Position numbers and translations under genes: made by a program. The notes beneath the pieces are model-generated. The model saw nothing but the letters and a program-made list of their open reading frames with translations, was not told where the DNA came from and ran no database searches. A stretch of 64,000 nt of DNA, from contig NZ_JAZIFX010000001.1 in the NCBI RefSeq assembly GCF_036634175.1, forward strand, positions 62,001-126,000. Reading direction: 5' to 3'. Origin of the DNA: Streptomyces sp. P9-A2. GTDB taxonomy: Bacteria; Actinomycetota; Actinomycetes; Streptomycetales; Streptomycetaceae. How positions within the stretch are numbered: the stretch's first letter is position 1; every line of letters begins with the position of its first letter. Of this stretch, positions 7,643 to 15,450 are shown in pieces.

Positions 7643-9163
7643 TCAGCCGAGCATGTCGCGCAGCACGTTCTTCTGGATCTTGCCGGTCACGTTGCGCGGG
7701 AAGTCGTCGACGACGACCACCTTCGTCGGCACCTTGTACTTGGCCAGGCGCGAGGCCACGTGGGCGATCAGGTCGGACTCGTCGACCGTGCGGCCCCCCT
7801 CGGGCACGACCACCGCGTAGCCGACCTCGCCCCACTTCTCGTGCGGCATCCCGACGACCGCCGCGTCCTGCACGTCGTGGTGGCTGGAGATGACCCGCTC
7901 GACCTCGGCGCAGAAGACGTTCTCGCCGCCGGATTTGTACATGTCCTTGAAGCGGCCCCGCAGGGCAACGAAACCGTCCTCGCCGATCGAGACGGCGTCA
8001 CCGCTCTTGAACCAGCCCGTGGCGGTCGCCTCGTCGTTCTCGGGGTCGCGGCGCCAGTATCCGGGGGAGATGGAGGGGCCCCGCACCCATGCCTCGCCGA
8101 TCTCGCCCGGGGTGACGTCCTCGAGGGTGATGGGGTCGACGACACGGATCTGGACGTGCTGGACGGGCATCCCGACCGTGTGCGCCTTCTCCACCCGCGA
8201 CCCCTTCGGCATCAGGGTCATGCTGGGCCCCATCTCGGTGGCGCCCCAGCCGGCCTGCAGTTCGAGGCCGTGCTCGCTGAAGTAGGCACCGACGTCCGCC
8301 GGGATCGCGCCGCCGCCGACCATGCCGGCCCGGATGTGGGAGAAGTCGGCCGAGTCGGAAGCCTGCTCCATCACCATCCGGTACATCACCGGTGCGGCGT
8401 TGAAATTCGTGAATCCGTGGCTGCTGTCGCCGAGCAGTTCGGCGACCCGGGCCGGGTCGAAGCGGCGCATGACGCTGATCCGGCCGCCGGCCATGAGCGT
8501 CGGGTTGACGATCGCGTTGAGGCCGGCCGCGTGGAAGAGCGGCAGCGCGCTGAGGTAGCGGGCGGGCGGGCTGCCGATGCACATGTCGTGCTGGACGTTC
8601 AGCGCGTGCCAGGCCAGCCCGCCGAGCGTGATGAGGGCGCCCTTGGGCAGACCGGTGGTGCCGGAGGTGTAGAGGATCTGGGCGGTCCGGTCGCCCGGGT
8701 ACGGGCCGGTGCCGCTGATCGGAGCCGCCCGGTCCATCGCCGCGTCGATGTCGTTGCGGACGTCGGTGCACTCCCAGCCCGCCAGCGGCAGGCCGAGCTT
8801 CTCGCCGAGCGTGGTGGCGGTGTCCTGCCAGGTCGCGTCGTGGATGAGCAGGGCGAGGTCGGCGTCCTCGCAGAGCACGGCGATCTCGTCGACCGTCAGC
8901 CGCCAGTTGAACGGCACGAAGACCGCGCCGGTGCGGATACAGGCGAACTGCAGGGCCAGGACCCGCCAGTCGTCGTCCGCGATCAGTCCTACCCGGTCAC
9001 CGCGCCGAACGCCGAGGTCGACCAGGACCGAAGAGAGCCGGGCGACCCGGTCCTCGAACTCGCTCCAGGTGAGTTGCCGGCCGGAGTCGAGGCTTTCTAC
9101 CGCGATCTCGGGCCCGTGGCGGCGCGCGTTGTAAGTGACCCAGTCCGTCAGATGAGTGACCAC
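7643..9163 (-). CDS. AMP-binding acyl-CoA synthetase (FadD-like)
   Basis: 506 residues, a normal length for acyl- or aryl-CoA ligases. ILYTSGTTGLPKGALIT (about residues 172-188) is the P-loop-like AMP-binding motif, GWGATEMGPS (about 299-308) is the A5 motif, and GWFKSGDAVSIGEDGFVALRGRFKDMYKSGGENV carries the A7/A8 hinge. PRNVTGKIQKNVLRDML at the end supplies the catalytic Lys. It activates a carboxylic acid to its CoA thioester using ATP, probably the entry step of the pathway. Site b of the shared dyad lies 87 bp upstream. The specific acid cannot be told. Confidence 0.92.
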   Translation of the reverse strand: MVTHLTDWVTYNARRHGPEIAVESLDSGRQLTWSEFEDRVARLSSVLVDLGVRRGDRVGLIADDDWRVLALQFACIRTGAVFVPFNWRLTVDEIAVLCEDADLALLIHDATWQDTATTLGEKLGLPLAGWECTDVRNDIDAAMDRAAPISGTGPYPGDRTAQILYTSGTTGLPKGALITLGGLAWHALNVQHDMCIGSPPARYLSALPLFHAAGLNAIVNPTLMAGGRISVMRRFDPARVAELLGDSSHGFTNFNAAPVMYRMVMEQASDSADFSHIRAGMVGGGAIPADVGAYFSEHGLELQAGWGATEMGPSMTLMPKGSRVEKAHTVGMPVQHVQIRVVDPITLEDVTPGEIGEAWVRGPSISPGYWRRDPENDEATATGWFKSGDAVSIGEDGFVALRGRFKDMYKSGGENVFCAEVERVISSHHDVQDAAVVGMPHEKWGEVGYAVVVPEGGRTVDESDLIAHVASRLAKYKVPTKVVVVDDFPRNVTGKIQKNVLRDMLG

Positions 9164-9250
9164 TCGTGCTCCCTAGCTGGTGATCGAAGTGGGGTGCGGC
9201 ATCCCTAGCCGTCGTACGCCCTCGGTCACGTGGCCGAACGGGCGAAAACC

Positions 9251-9266
9251 TAACAGCATCTGATTA
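9251..9266. promoter_or_regulatory. Shared regulon dyad, site b
   Basis: TAACAGCATCTGATTA, in the promoter region of the acyl-CoA synthetase operon, 87 bp before its ATG. It matches the TAAC-N8-GTTA consensus with one mismatch in the right arm. Confidence 0.6.
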
Positions 9267-9315
9267 TGGGGTCAATGGCAGTGACGGCGCTTCCACTGTC
9301 CGTGGGATCCGCAGG

Positions 9316-10026
9316 TCAGACCACCCGTTCCTCCCGGACCACCAGACAGAACACCTGGAACGGCAGGAGCGCCGGACCGTCCGCCACCGCCTGCGCGGCC
9401 CGGGTGGCCGGGGCGGCGGAAGGGAACCAGACCTCCAGCAGCCCGTCGTACGGCCGGTCCGCCGCACCGCGCGGCGAGAGTCCGGGGTCGGCGTCCAGCG
9501 CCGCGCTCCAGCGGTGCCCCAGCGCCGAGCCCGCCCCCGGCAGGGCACCCAGGGATCCGGCCAGCGCCCGGCCGGCCGGCTCGCCCGCGGCGCCCGTACG
9601 GGCGAACACCATCAGCGTGCGCCCTCCGGGCGTAGGGTGCTCCGGCGCCTCACCGAAGCAGTGCGCCAGCAGCACCGCGGTCATGCTGGACCGGTCGGTG
9701 AACAGCGCCTCGTCCGGCACGGCACGGCCGAGGTAGTCCGGGTGCGCGCGGAGCGTGCCGATGGCCGCGAGGTCCGGGAACGAGGCCAGCGGCACGCCGT
9801 CGTACTCCCAGTCCGGCGGGCGGCCGACGGGCTGCTCATCAGGTATCGCGTGACCCTGCGAGTAGCCCACCATGCCCGGCAGCCCGCAGGCGATCGCCGC
9901 GTGCTCCTCGCGCCAGTGGCGGGAGAACTCCGCCCAGTCGAGGTCCGCTCGCCGGCGCACGGGGGCCACGGATCTGATCATGGAAACGGTGGTACCGGCC
10001 GGATCGGCCGTCATCTGGTCAGACAT
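9316..10026 (-). CDS. EthD-domain-like protein (two ferredoxin-like repeats)
   Basis: 236 residues. The first half reads SMIRSVAPVRRRADLDWAEF, then WREEHAAIACGLPGMVGYSQ, the pattern of EthD/dimeric alpha-beta barrel proteins (short beta strand, helix with HW..EHA, second strand). The second half, from TLMVFARTGAAGEPAG, looks like a degenerate repeat of the same fold. EthD proteins act as small accessory enzymes beside P450 or polyketide pathways and their chemistry is often unknown. The start ATG 10024-10026 is divergent from the VOC protein, with an inverted repeat between them at about 10067-10104. Confidence 0.65.
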   Translation of the reverse strand: MSDQMTADPAGTTVSMIRSVAPVRRRADLDWAEFSRHWREEHAAIACGLPGMVGYSQGHAIPDEQPVGRPPDWEYDGVPLASFPDLAAIGTLRAHPDYLGRAVPDEALFTDRSSMTAVLLAHCFGEAPEHPTPGGRTLMVFARTGAAGEPAGRALAGSLGALPGAGSALGHRWSAALDADPGLSPRGAADRPYDGLLEVWFPSAAPATRAAQAVADGPALLPFQVFCLVVREERVV

Positions 10027-10066
10027 GGGCAGATGCTGACGTGACTCCCGGTAAACGTCAAGGTTT

Positions 10067-10104
10067 AAACAAGCGACGATCATACGTCAAGTCTTTGACA
10101 ATCA
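10067..10104. promoter_or_regulatory. Inverted repeat between divergent EthD and VOC genes
   Basis: ACGATCATACGTCAAG and, on the other strand, ACGATGATTGTCAAAG form an imperfect dyad of about 33-37 bp centred near 10087, with matching ACGAT outer arms and a GTCAA block shifted by one base. It differs from the TAAC/GTTA dyads, so a separate regulator is likely. Confidence 0.4.
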
Positions 10105-10173
10105 TCGTTGGGTAAGCCACTGTGGAAGCGCACCCCCCGGTTCCGGGAACGTCTTTCACCACGAGGAGGGGCC

Positions 10174-10737
10174 GTGATTCACCACCTGGCCATCACCCCG
10201 AAGAACTTCGACGTGTCGCACAGGTTCTACACCGAGGTCATGGGCTTCGAGCTCGTGAAGATCGTCAAGCGTCAGGCCATGGGCGGATCCAAGGCCGGCT
10301 GGACCAAGCACGTGTTCTACGAGACCGCCAAGGGTTCCGGCTCGTACTTCGTGCTCTGGGACCTCCACCTCAACGGTGTGGAACTGCCCGAGGACTGGGA
10401 CCCCTCGATCTCCGTCGGCGTCGGTCTGCCCTGGTGGATCAACCACATCGCCTTCGAGGTCAAGGACCTCACCGAGCTGGAGGAGAAGAAGCAGCACTGG
10501 CTGTCCCACGGCCAGAAGGTGAGCGAGGTCGTCCACGAGTTCATCACGTCGATCTACACCCGTGACCCGGACGGCAACATGGTCGAGTTCACGACCAACA
10601 CCCGTCCGCTCGACGACGACGACAAGGCGGAGGCGCTGGAACTGCTCGCCGACAACGAGCCCGCCTCCATGCCCGACTACCCGGGGGTCGTCTACCTCCC
10701 GGACGGACGGATCATCGAGGCACCGTCCTCGGAGTGA
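10174..10737 (+). CDS. VOC-superfamily (glyoxalase/extradiol dioxygenase-like) protein
   Basis: 187 residues from GTG 10174, chosen because GAGGAGGGG lies just upstream and IHHLAITPKNFDVSHRFYTE is the classical first beta-alpha-beta module of the VOC fold with a metal-binding His. A second module follows at WWINHIAFEVKDLTELEE (about residues 87-104) and ends SIYTRDPDGNMVEFTTNT, where the conserved Glu of the metal site is present. Members include glyoxalases, epimerases and ring-cleavage dioxygenases. The acidic C-terminal tail (about 145-187) is extra. Role in the pathway: probably isomerisation or C-C bond chemistry; no better guess is supported. Confidence 0.82.
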   Translation: MIHHLAITPKNFDVSHRFYTEVMGFELVKIVKRQAMGGSKAGWTKHVFYETAKGSGSYFVLWDLHLNGVELPEDWDPSISVGVGLPWWINHIAFEVKDLTELEEKKQHWLSHGQKVSEVVHEFITSIYTRDPDGNMVEFTTNTRPLDDDDKAEALELLADNEPASMPDYPGVVYLPDGRIIEAPSSE

Positions 10738-10772
10738 CCCTTCCCGGCCGCATCCGTCGTCCTTCGTACAGG

Positions 10773-10813
10773 CCCGGCCCGGCCCGATCCCGTCCGGATC
10801 GGGCCGGGCCGGG
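10773..10813 (+). terminator. Perfect 17-bp stem hairpin after the VOC gene
   Basis: Arms at 10773-10789 and 10797-10813 are exact reverse complements around a 7-base loop, 36 bp after the stop codon. Confidence 0.75.
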
Positions 10814-10932
10814 ACGACGGGCCGCGCCGGCCGTGTCCGCCGCCCCCGCGACGGACACGGCTCCCTCAGCACGTTGCCGGTTGTTCCCCCCGCCCGCTGC
10901 CGCGGGACACCCACACACGAGAGGTCAGGCTC

Positions 10933-11307
10933 ATGGGCTGGTCGATGTACACCGCCAGATTCGGAGCGACGAAGCCGGCCTTCCTGCCGGCCGTGGCGGA
11001 TCCCGAAGCCGTCACCGAGTCCGTGCGCGCGGGCCTGGACTGGATGTTCCCCGACGTCGTCATCACGGCCGACACCGCCACGGTGCGCCTGTCCATGAAC
11101 GCGCCCTCCGCCGAGGCGGCGCTCGCGCATCTGCGCGGCAGCTACAAGTCAGCCCTCTACACGGCCGGGGTGTGGCAGGTCGGCAACTGGCCACTGCACC
11201 TGCTCACCGTCGAGGCCGGCCTGCCCCTCGGGGTCGGAGCCCCTCCCGACGCCACCGCGGAGCCCGCCGCGGTCCACGGCCGGGACGGTCTCCATCTCGT
11301 CGGCTGA
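10933..11307 (+). CDS. Small protein of unknown function
   Basis: 124 residues starting MGWSMYTARFGATKPAFLPA, with a recognisable ribosome-binding AGAGGT 7 bp upstream. No family is recognised. The first 85 residues look globular (alternating hydrophobic strands, VVITADTATVRLSMNAPSAE), and the last 25 are Pro/Ala-rich. There are no membrane segments, signal peptide or cysteine motifs, so it is not the missing P450 ferredoxin. It lies between the VOC gene and a convergent TetR gene; the strong hairpin upstream suggests its own promoter or weak read-through. Confidence 0.6.
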   Translation: MGWSMYTARFGATKPAFLPAVADPEAVTESVRAGLDWMFPDVVITADTATVRLSMNAPSAEAALAHLRGSYKSALYTAGVWQVGNWPLHLLTVEAGLPLGVGAPPDATAEPAAVHGRDGLHLVG

Positions 11308-11315
11308 CGTCCGGT

Positions 11316-11417
11316 CGGCTGACGTCAGCCGGACGCACGGCATGCACGGCACCCACGGCACGTGCGCCGGATCCCCGGAGGGGGCAGCGGACGCCGCCCC
11401 GCGCATCGCGGGGGCGG
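11316..11417. terminator. Convergent-gene terminator region
   Basis: A perfect 16-bp palindrome CGGCTGACGTCAGCCG (11316-11331) and a second hairpin with arms CCGCCCCGCG (11394-11403) and CGCGGGGGCGG (11407-11417) lie between the convergent small gene and the TetR gene. They could end transcription in both directions. Confidence 0.5.
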
Positions 11418-11467
11418 GACGTCCTCGTGCCCGCGCCCTCCGTCCCCGCCGTCGGCTTTCCGCTCGC

Positions 11468-12115
11468 TCAGGACCCGGAGAGCCGTTCGGCCGCCAGCCG
11501 CGTCTCCTTCAGCTGGATCGTGCTCTCGATGATCGAGATCATCGAGGAGGCCATCACCTGGAAGAGCTCCTCGGAGCTCATGCCGCGCGCGTCGAGGGCC
11601 GCGTACAGCGACGGCGTGGTGATCTCGCCGTTCTCGTCCTCGACGGGCCCGGTCGTGCCGGTCTCCTGCAACGCGCTGGTGATCGCCAGCAGTTCCAGGC
11701 TCTCCATCAGCGGGGCGACCATCGGCAGCGGCACGCCCTCGGCCTGCAGCCGCTGCACACTCGCCTCGACCTCCAGCAGACCGATACCCAGCGGCGCGCG
11801 GCGCAGCATCACGGGAATCAGCTCCGGGTGCGAGATCAGCGCCTGGCGGGTGCGGTAGGCGTTGAGCGGCAGCCAGACCCTCCAGTTCTCGTTCTCGGTG
11901 CGCGGGGTCGCCACGTCGGCCAGCGCGAGCTGGGTGACGCCGACCAGGATCTCGTCCTTGTTGCGGAAGTGGTGGTACAACGAGGCGCCGTTGACCTTGA
12001 GGGCCTCCCCCAGACGCCGGATGCTCAGAGCGTCGAGACCCTCGCCGTCAACGATCTCGAGCGCCGCCTCGAGTGCCTTGCGGCGCGAGATCAGCGGGAC
12101 CTTCGGTCGGGCCAT
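11468..12115 (-). CDS. TetR/AcrR-family transcriptional regulator
   Basis: 215 residues from ATG 12113-12115, preceded by GAGGAGAG. The N-terminal helix-turn-helix is clear: RRKALEAALEIVDGEGLDAL then SIRRLGEALKVNGASLYHHF (about residues 11-50). The C-terminal ligand domain resembles the TetR_C class with the VWLPLNAYRTRQALISHPEL segment. It sits in the middle of the dyad-controlled genes and is the best in-window candidate for their regulator, though no good copy of the dyad is seen in its own promoter. Divergent from an MFS exporter with a 14-bp palindrome between them, so it may simply control that pump. Confidence 0.9.
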   Translation of the reverse strand: MARPKVPLISRRKALEAALEIVDGEGLDALSIRRLGEALKVNGASLYHHFRNKDEILVGVTQLALADVATPRTENENWRVWLPLNAYRTRQALISHPELIPVMLRRAPLGIGLLEVEASVQRLQAEGVPLPMVAPLMESLELLAITSALQETGTTGPVEDENGEITTPSLYAALDARGMSSEELFQVMASSMISIIESTIQLKETRLAAERLSGS

Positions 12116-12175
12116 GGGGGCTCTCCTCGTCTCCGGGCTCCACGTCCTCACGCACCTTAATCCATCGACGTTCGT

Positions 12176-12189
12176 CTGGTGGCCACCAG
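12176..12189. promoter_or_regulatory. Palindrome between TetR and MFS genes
   Basis: CTGGTGGCCACCAG is a perfect 14-bp dyad in the 182-bp divergent intergenic region and is a candidate TetR operator. Confidence 0.45.
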
Positions 12190-12297
12190 GTGCGGGTGGC
12201 CCTCTTTGTCCTTTCCTGATTCCACGTCAGTTCCGGCAGCCCCCTCGGCCCGTTCGCTCCCGGCCGTCATCCCATCGTACGGAGAGGCCCGCGCCCA

Positions 12298-13569
12298 GTG
12301 ACCGACGACAACACCGCCCCCTCAGCAGGGGCTCCTCCCGGCCCGGATCCGGCGCCGGTCGCAGCGGCCCCCTCGGCGGCGGGCGCGACCCGTGTGATGG
12401 TGGTCGTGGCGCTGCTGATGTCGGTGTCGCCCTTCACGATGGACATGTACCTCCCGGCCATGCCCGAGATGGCCCGCGACCTGGACGCGGCGCCGTCGCA
12501 GATCCAGCTCTCCCTCACCGGTGTGCTGGTGGGGCTGGCGCTGGGCCAGCTGGCCGCCGGGCCGCTGGCCGACGTGTTCGGCCGCCGCCGCCCGGTGCTG
12601 GTGGGGCTCGCCGGCCACATCGTCACCTCGCTGCTGTGCTTCGCCGCCCACGACCCGTATCTGCTCGCGGGTACCCGGCTGCTGCAGGGTCTGTCGTGCG
12701 CGGCGGTGGCGGTCGTGTCCATGGCCACCGTGCGCGATCTGTTCGCGGGTTCGGGCTACGCGCGGGTCATGTCACGGATGTTCCTCGTGATCGGTGTGGC
12801 CCCGGTGCTCGCACCCACCATCGGCGGCGGTGTGCTCGCGGTCGCCGAGTGGCCGTTCATCTTCCTGGCGCTCGCCGGTCTCGGAGCGGTGCTGCTCGTG
12901 GTGGCCGCGACCTCGCTTCCCGAGACGCTGCCGCCCGAGCGGCGGGGCCGGCCCTCACTCCCGGCCGTCCGCGCGTCCTACCGAGCACTGCTGGGCGACC
13001 CGACGTACCTCGCGCTGATCCTGGTCGGGGGGCTGATGTTCTCGACCCTGTTCAGCTACGTGTCGGGGGCGTCGTTCCTCCTGCAGGGCCGATTCGGGCT
13101 GAGCGAGCAGCAGTTCGCCCTGCTCTTCGCCGCCAACGCGGTCGGACTGACGGTGCTCGCCCAGGTGAACCCGGCGCTCATCCGGCGCTTCGGACCGGCG
13201 AACGTGCTCACCTTCGCCACCGTGCTGGGGCTGTTCAGTTCGGCGCTGCTGCTGCCGCTGCTGGCCTTCGGCGAGGCGCCGCTCGGGGCCGTTGTCGCGG
13301 TGCTGGCGCTGTCGGTCGCCGGGTACGGGCTGAGCATGCCGAACAGCCAGGCGCTGGCGCTGAACGGGCAGGGCCACCGGGCCGGCACCGCGGCCGCGCT
13401 GATGGGGTTCACACAGTTCGCGGTGGCCAGTCTCGTGGCGCCGATCGTGGGCCTGGGCGGGGCCGACGGCACCGCGATGGCCGGCGCCATGCTGGCGGCC
13501 ACCGCCTGCGCGGCGGGCGTGATGTGGCGCGTCGTCCGGCGGCACCCGGAAACGATGGCCGTCCGCTGA
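12298..13569 (+). CDS. Bcr/CflA-type MFS multidrug exporter
   Basis: 423 residues from GTG 12298 with ACGGAGAGG upstream. About twelve hydrophobic segments are visible. VVVALLMSVSPFTMDMYLPAMPEM (first helix and following loop) and GPLADVFGRRRPVLVGL (loop 2-3 motif A, G-x-x-x-D-x-x-G-R-R) are hallmarks of the Bcr/CflA drug:H+ antiporter subfamily. It would expel a hydrophobic substrate or intermediate across the cytoplasmic membrane by proton antiport. The roughly 33-residue Pro/Ala-rich N-terminal extension before the first helix is disordered. Divergent from the TetR gene, which probably represses it. Confidence 0.9.
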   Translation: MTDDNTAPSAGAPPGPDPAPVAAAPSAAGATRVMVVVALLMSVSPFTMDMYLPAMPEMARDLDAAPSQIQLSLTGVLVGLALGQLAAGPLADVFGRRRPVLVGLAGHIVTSLLCFAAHDPYLLAGTRLLQGLSCAAVAVVSMATVRDLFAGSGYARVMSRMFLVIGVAPVLAPTIGGGVLAVAEWPFIFLALAGLGAVLLVVAATSLPETLPPERRGRPSLPAVRASYRALLGDPTYLALILVGGLMFSTLFSYVSGASFLLQGRFGLSEQQFALLFAANAVGLTVLAQVNPALIRRFGPANVLTFATVLGLFSSALLLPLLAFGEAPLGAVVAVLALSVAGYGLSMPNSQALALNGQGHRAGTAAALMGFTQFAVASLVAPIVGLGGADGTAMAGAMLAATACAAGVMWRVVRRHPETMAVR

Positions 13570-13599
13570 TTCCGCCGTCCACCGATTCTTGCCAGCTTG

Positions 13600-13617
13600 A
13601 ACCAACCGCTGTTAGTT
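13600..13617. promoter_or_regulatory. Shared regulon dyad, site d
   Basis: AACCAACCGCTGTTAGTT is a near-perfect inverted repeat (AACyAACmG half sites). It ends 8 bp before the FMN-reductase ATG at 13626, leaving almost no room for a leader. Confidence 0.6.
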
Positions 13618-13625
13618 TATGGTGC

Positions 13626-14225
13626 ATGCCTGAACACGCGCTCGACCAACGACCGCTGGTCGTCGGCATCGGTGGCACGGTGCGGGGCGAGTCCAGCTCC
13701 GAGGCGGGGCTGCGCTCCGCTCTCGCGGCTGCCTCGGCCGCCGGTGCCCGCACCCTCTGCCTGACCGCCCACGACATCGCGCTGCCCTTCTACGAGCAGC
13801 GCGTCCCGCGCTCGCCCCAGGCGGCGAGACTGGTGGAGGCGCTGCGCTCGGCCGACGGCCTGATCGTGTCGAGCCCCGGCTACCACGGATCGGTCTCGGG
13901 CCTGGTCAAGAACGCCCTCGACTACGCCGAGGACCTCGCCGGCGACCAGCGCCCCTATCTCGACGGGATCCCGGTCGGCTGCATCGGTGTCGCCTACGGC
14001 AAGCAGGCCGCGGTGGCGGTCATCGACCAGCTGCGCACCGTCGCCCACGCCCTGCGCGCTTTCCCGACCCCGTACGGCGCGGCGGTCGTCGCCCAGCGCG
14101 GCGCCTTCCGCGACGGCCGGTGCGTCGACGCGGCACTGGACGATCAGTTCGCCCGTGTCGGGGCCCAGGTGGCGGCCTTCGCCGGCGCCGTCCGGACCGC
14201 CGCCGCCGTGTTCGAGGTCGCATGA
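13626..14225 (+). CDS. NADPH-dependent FMN reductase family protein
   Basis: 199 residues with a flavodoxin-like fold. PLVVGIGGTVRGESSSEAGL (about residues 10-29) is the N-terminal phosphate-binding loop for FMN, and LIVSSPGYHGSVSGLVKNALDYAEDL (about 80-105) is the family signature (S/T-P-x-Y-x-G-S/x-x-x-x-x-K-N-x-x-D). It reduces FMN with NAD(P)H or acts as a quinone reductase, and may feed reduced flavin to the luciferase-like enzyme encoded by the next gene, which overlaps its stop by 4 bp. ATG 13626 gives the normal family start; the regulon dyad is immediately upstream and no Shine-Dalgarno sequence is seen. Confidence 0.9.
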   Translation: MPEHALDQRPLVVGIGGTVRGESSSEAGLRSALAAASAAGARTLCLTAHDIALPFYEQRVPRSPQAARLVEALRSADGLIVSSPGYHGSVSGLVKNALDYAEDLAGDQRPYLDGIPVGCIGVAYGKQAAVAVIDQLRTVAHALRAFPTPYGAAVVAQRGAFRDGRCVDAALDDQFARVGAQVAAFAGAVRTAAAVFEVA

Positions 14226-15109
14226 GCGCCCGCCCGCTGCGTGCCGCGGGGCGGTCCTTCGGCATATGGGCCGGCGCGTTCCGCCTCGACGACCGTGCGC
14301 TCGTCGCCGACGCGGCCGCCGCCCTGGAGGACATGGGCTACGCGGCCCTGTGGTTCCCGGGTGGCCTGCGCCGTACGTTCGAGACGGCCGCCGTGCTCCT
14401 GGAGGCCACCTCGCGGGCCGTCGTCGCGACCGGTATCGCCAACATCTGGGTCAACCCGCCCGCGGAGTCCGCGCGGGCATTCGCCCGCCTCGACGCGGCG
14501 CACCCCGGCCGGTTCCTGCTCGGGCTCGGCGCGAGCCACGGGCCGATGGTCGAACGGGCCGGTCTCGGCCGGTACGAACGGCCGCTGGCCAAGATGCGGG
14601 GCTACCTCGACGAACTGGACGCCTCGACCACCCCGGTGCCGCCCGAGGACCGGATCATCGGCGCCCTGGGCCCGAAGATGCTCGCCCTCTCCGCGGAGCG
14701 CTCCCTCGGCACGCATCCGTACCTCGTCACACCGGAGCACACGGCGCGGATCCGCGCGGCGGTCGGCTCCGGCGCCCGGGTGATGCCGGAGCAGGGGGTC
14801 GTCCTCGACTCCGACCCCGCCTCGGCCCGCGCCACCGCCCGTGAGGCGCTCGCCATGTATCTGGAGCTGCCCAACTACGTGAACAACTGGCTGCGCCTGG
14901 GCTTCACCGAGGACGACGTGGCCGACGGCGGCAGCGACCGCCTGGTCGACGCCCTGGTCGCCTGGGGAACGCCCGGACAGATCGCCGCCCGGGTCCGCGC
15001 CCACCATGACGCGGGCGCGGACCATGTGTGCCTGCAGTTCCTCGGCGCCGCACCGGGCGGGCTGCCGCTGGACGCGGCACGCAGCCTGGCCACGGCCCTG
15101 CTCGGCTGA
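14222..15109 (+). CDS. LLM-class F420-dependent oxidoreductase (TIGR03620-like)
   Basis: 295 residues, the usual size for the bacterial-luciferase-like TIM barrels that use F420 or FMN. FGIWAGAFRLDDRALVADAA starts the first strand, EDMGYAALWFPGG and VATGIANIWVNPP give strands 2-3, and RFLLGLGASHGPMVERAG is the conserved barrel segment. WGTPGQIAARVRAHHDAGADHVCLQFL near the C-terminus is typical of the actinobacterial TIGR03620 group. Probable job: hydride transfer to or from a pathway ketone, alcohol or enone. Coupled to the FMN reductase by an ATGA overlap and followed by a strong terminator. Confidence 0.88.
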   Translation: MSARPLRAAGRSFGIWAGAFRLDDRALVADAAAALEDMGYAALWFPGGLRRTFETAAVLLEATSRAVVATGIANIWVNPPAESARAFARLDAAHPGRFLLGLGASHGPMVERAGLGRYERPLAKMRGYLDELDASTTPVPPEDRIIGALGPKMLALSAERSLGTHPYLVTPEHTARIRAAVGSGARVMPEQGVVLDSDPASARATAREALAMYLELPNYVNNWLRLGFTEDDVADGGSDRLVDALVAWGTPGQIAARVRAHHDAGADHVCLQFLGAAPGGLPLDAARSLATALLG

Positions 15110-15110
15110 T

Positions 15111-15159
15111 CCGCGGGCGCCCGGGCCCTTCGTCACGGAGGGGCCCGGGCGCTCCGCGG
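15111..15159 (+). terminator. Strong hairpin after the LLM gene
   Basis: Arms GCGCCCGGGCCC (15117-15128) and GGGCCCGGGCGC (15141-15152) pair perfectly, extended outward by CCGCGG on each side with one bulged base. Confidence 0.75.
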
Positions 15160-15450
15160 ATGTCACCGCGTCCGCCCCTGTGTCGGGCCCCGCTCCGGCG
15201 AAACCGTGGAACCCGCCCACCTCCTGGGCCGTCTCCTGGAAAGTGAGCGCGCCGTCCCGGCGGTTCGGGACCGCTGTCCCCGCGGGGACAGCGGCCACCG
15301 GTCAGGACCGGCGGCACGGAAGGGGCCCGCGCCCACCCACTCGTCCAGGGCCGCCTGCGCGGAAGGTGACAGGTCGTCGGCGAGTTCGTCACCGCGGGGC
15401 CCGTGCCCGCCCGTCGCCGTCGTGGAGCACCGAGCGGGTCCGGGACACGC
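15160..15450. other. Gene-free interval between convergent units
   Basis: No supported gene. On the minus strand a short stretch reads DELADDLSPSAQAALDEWVG before losing any protein-like character, possibly a decayed coding remnant. GCTGTCCCC-GCGGGGACAGC near 15272-15292 forms another short hairpin that may help terminate transcription. Confidence 0.35.

Noticed and set aside
10933-11307. The missing P450 ferredoxin
   Set aside because: The protein has no cysteine cluster and is too long; its function remains unknown.
12160-12182. A ninth regulon dyad at the TetR/MFS promoter (AATCCA...TCTGGT)
   Set aside because: The half sites are degenerate and 3 bp further apart than in the other copies, so it was left out of the consensus.
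15200-15390. Possible precursor-peptide-like reading (DELADDLSPSAQAALDEWVG) upstream of the crotonase gene
   Set aside because: No start codon or ribosome-binding site, no adjacent maturation enzymes, and the frame soon loses protein-like composition.
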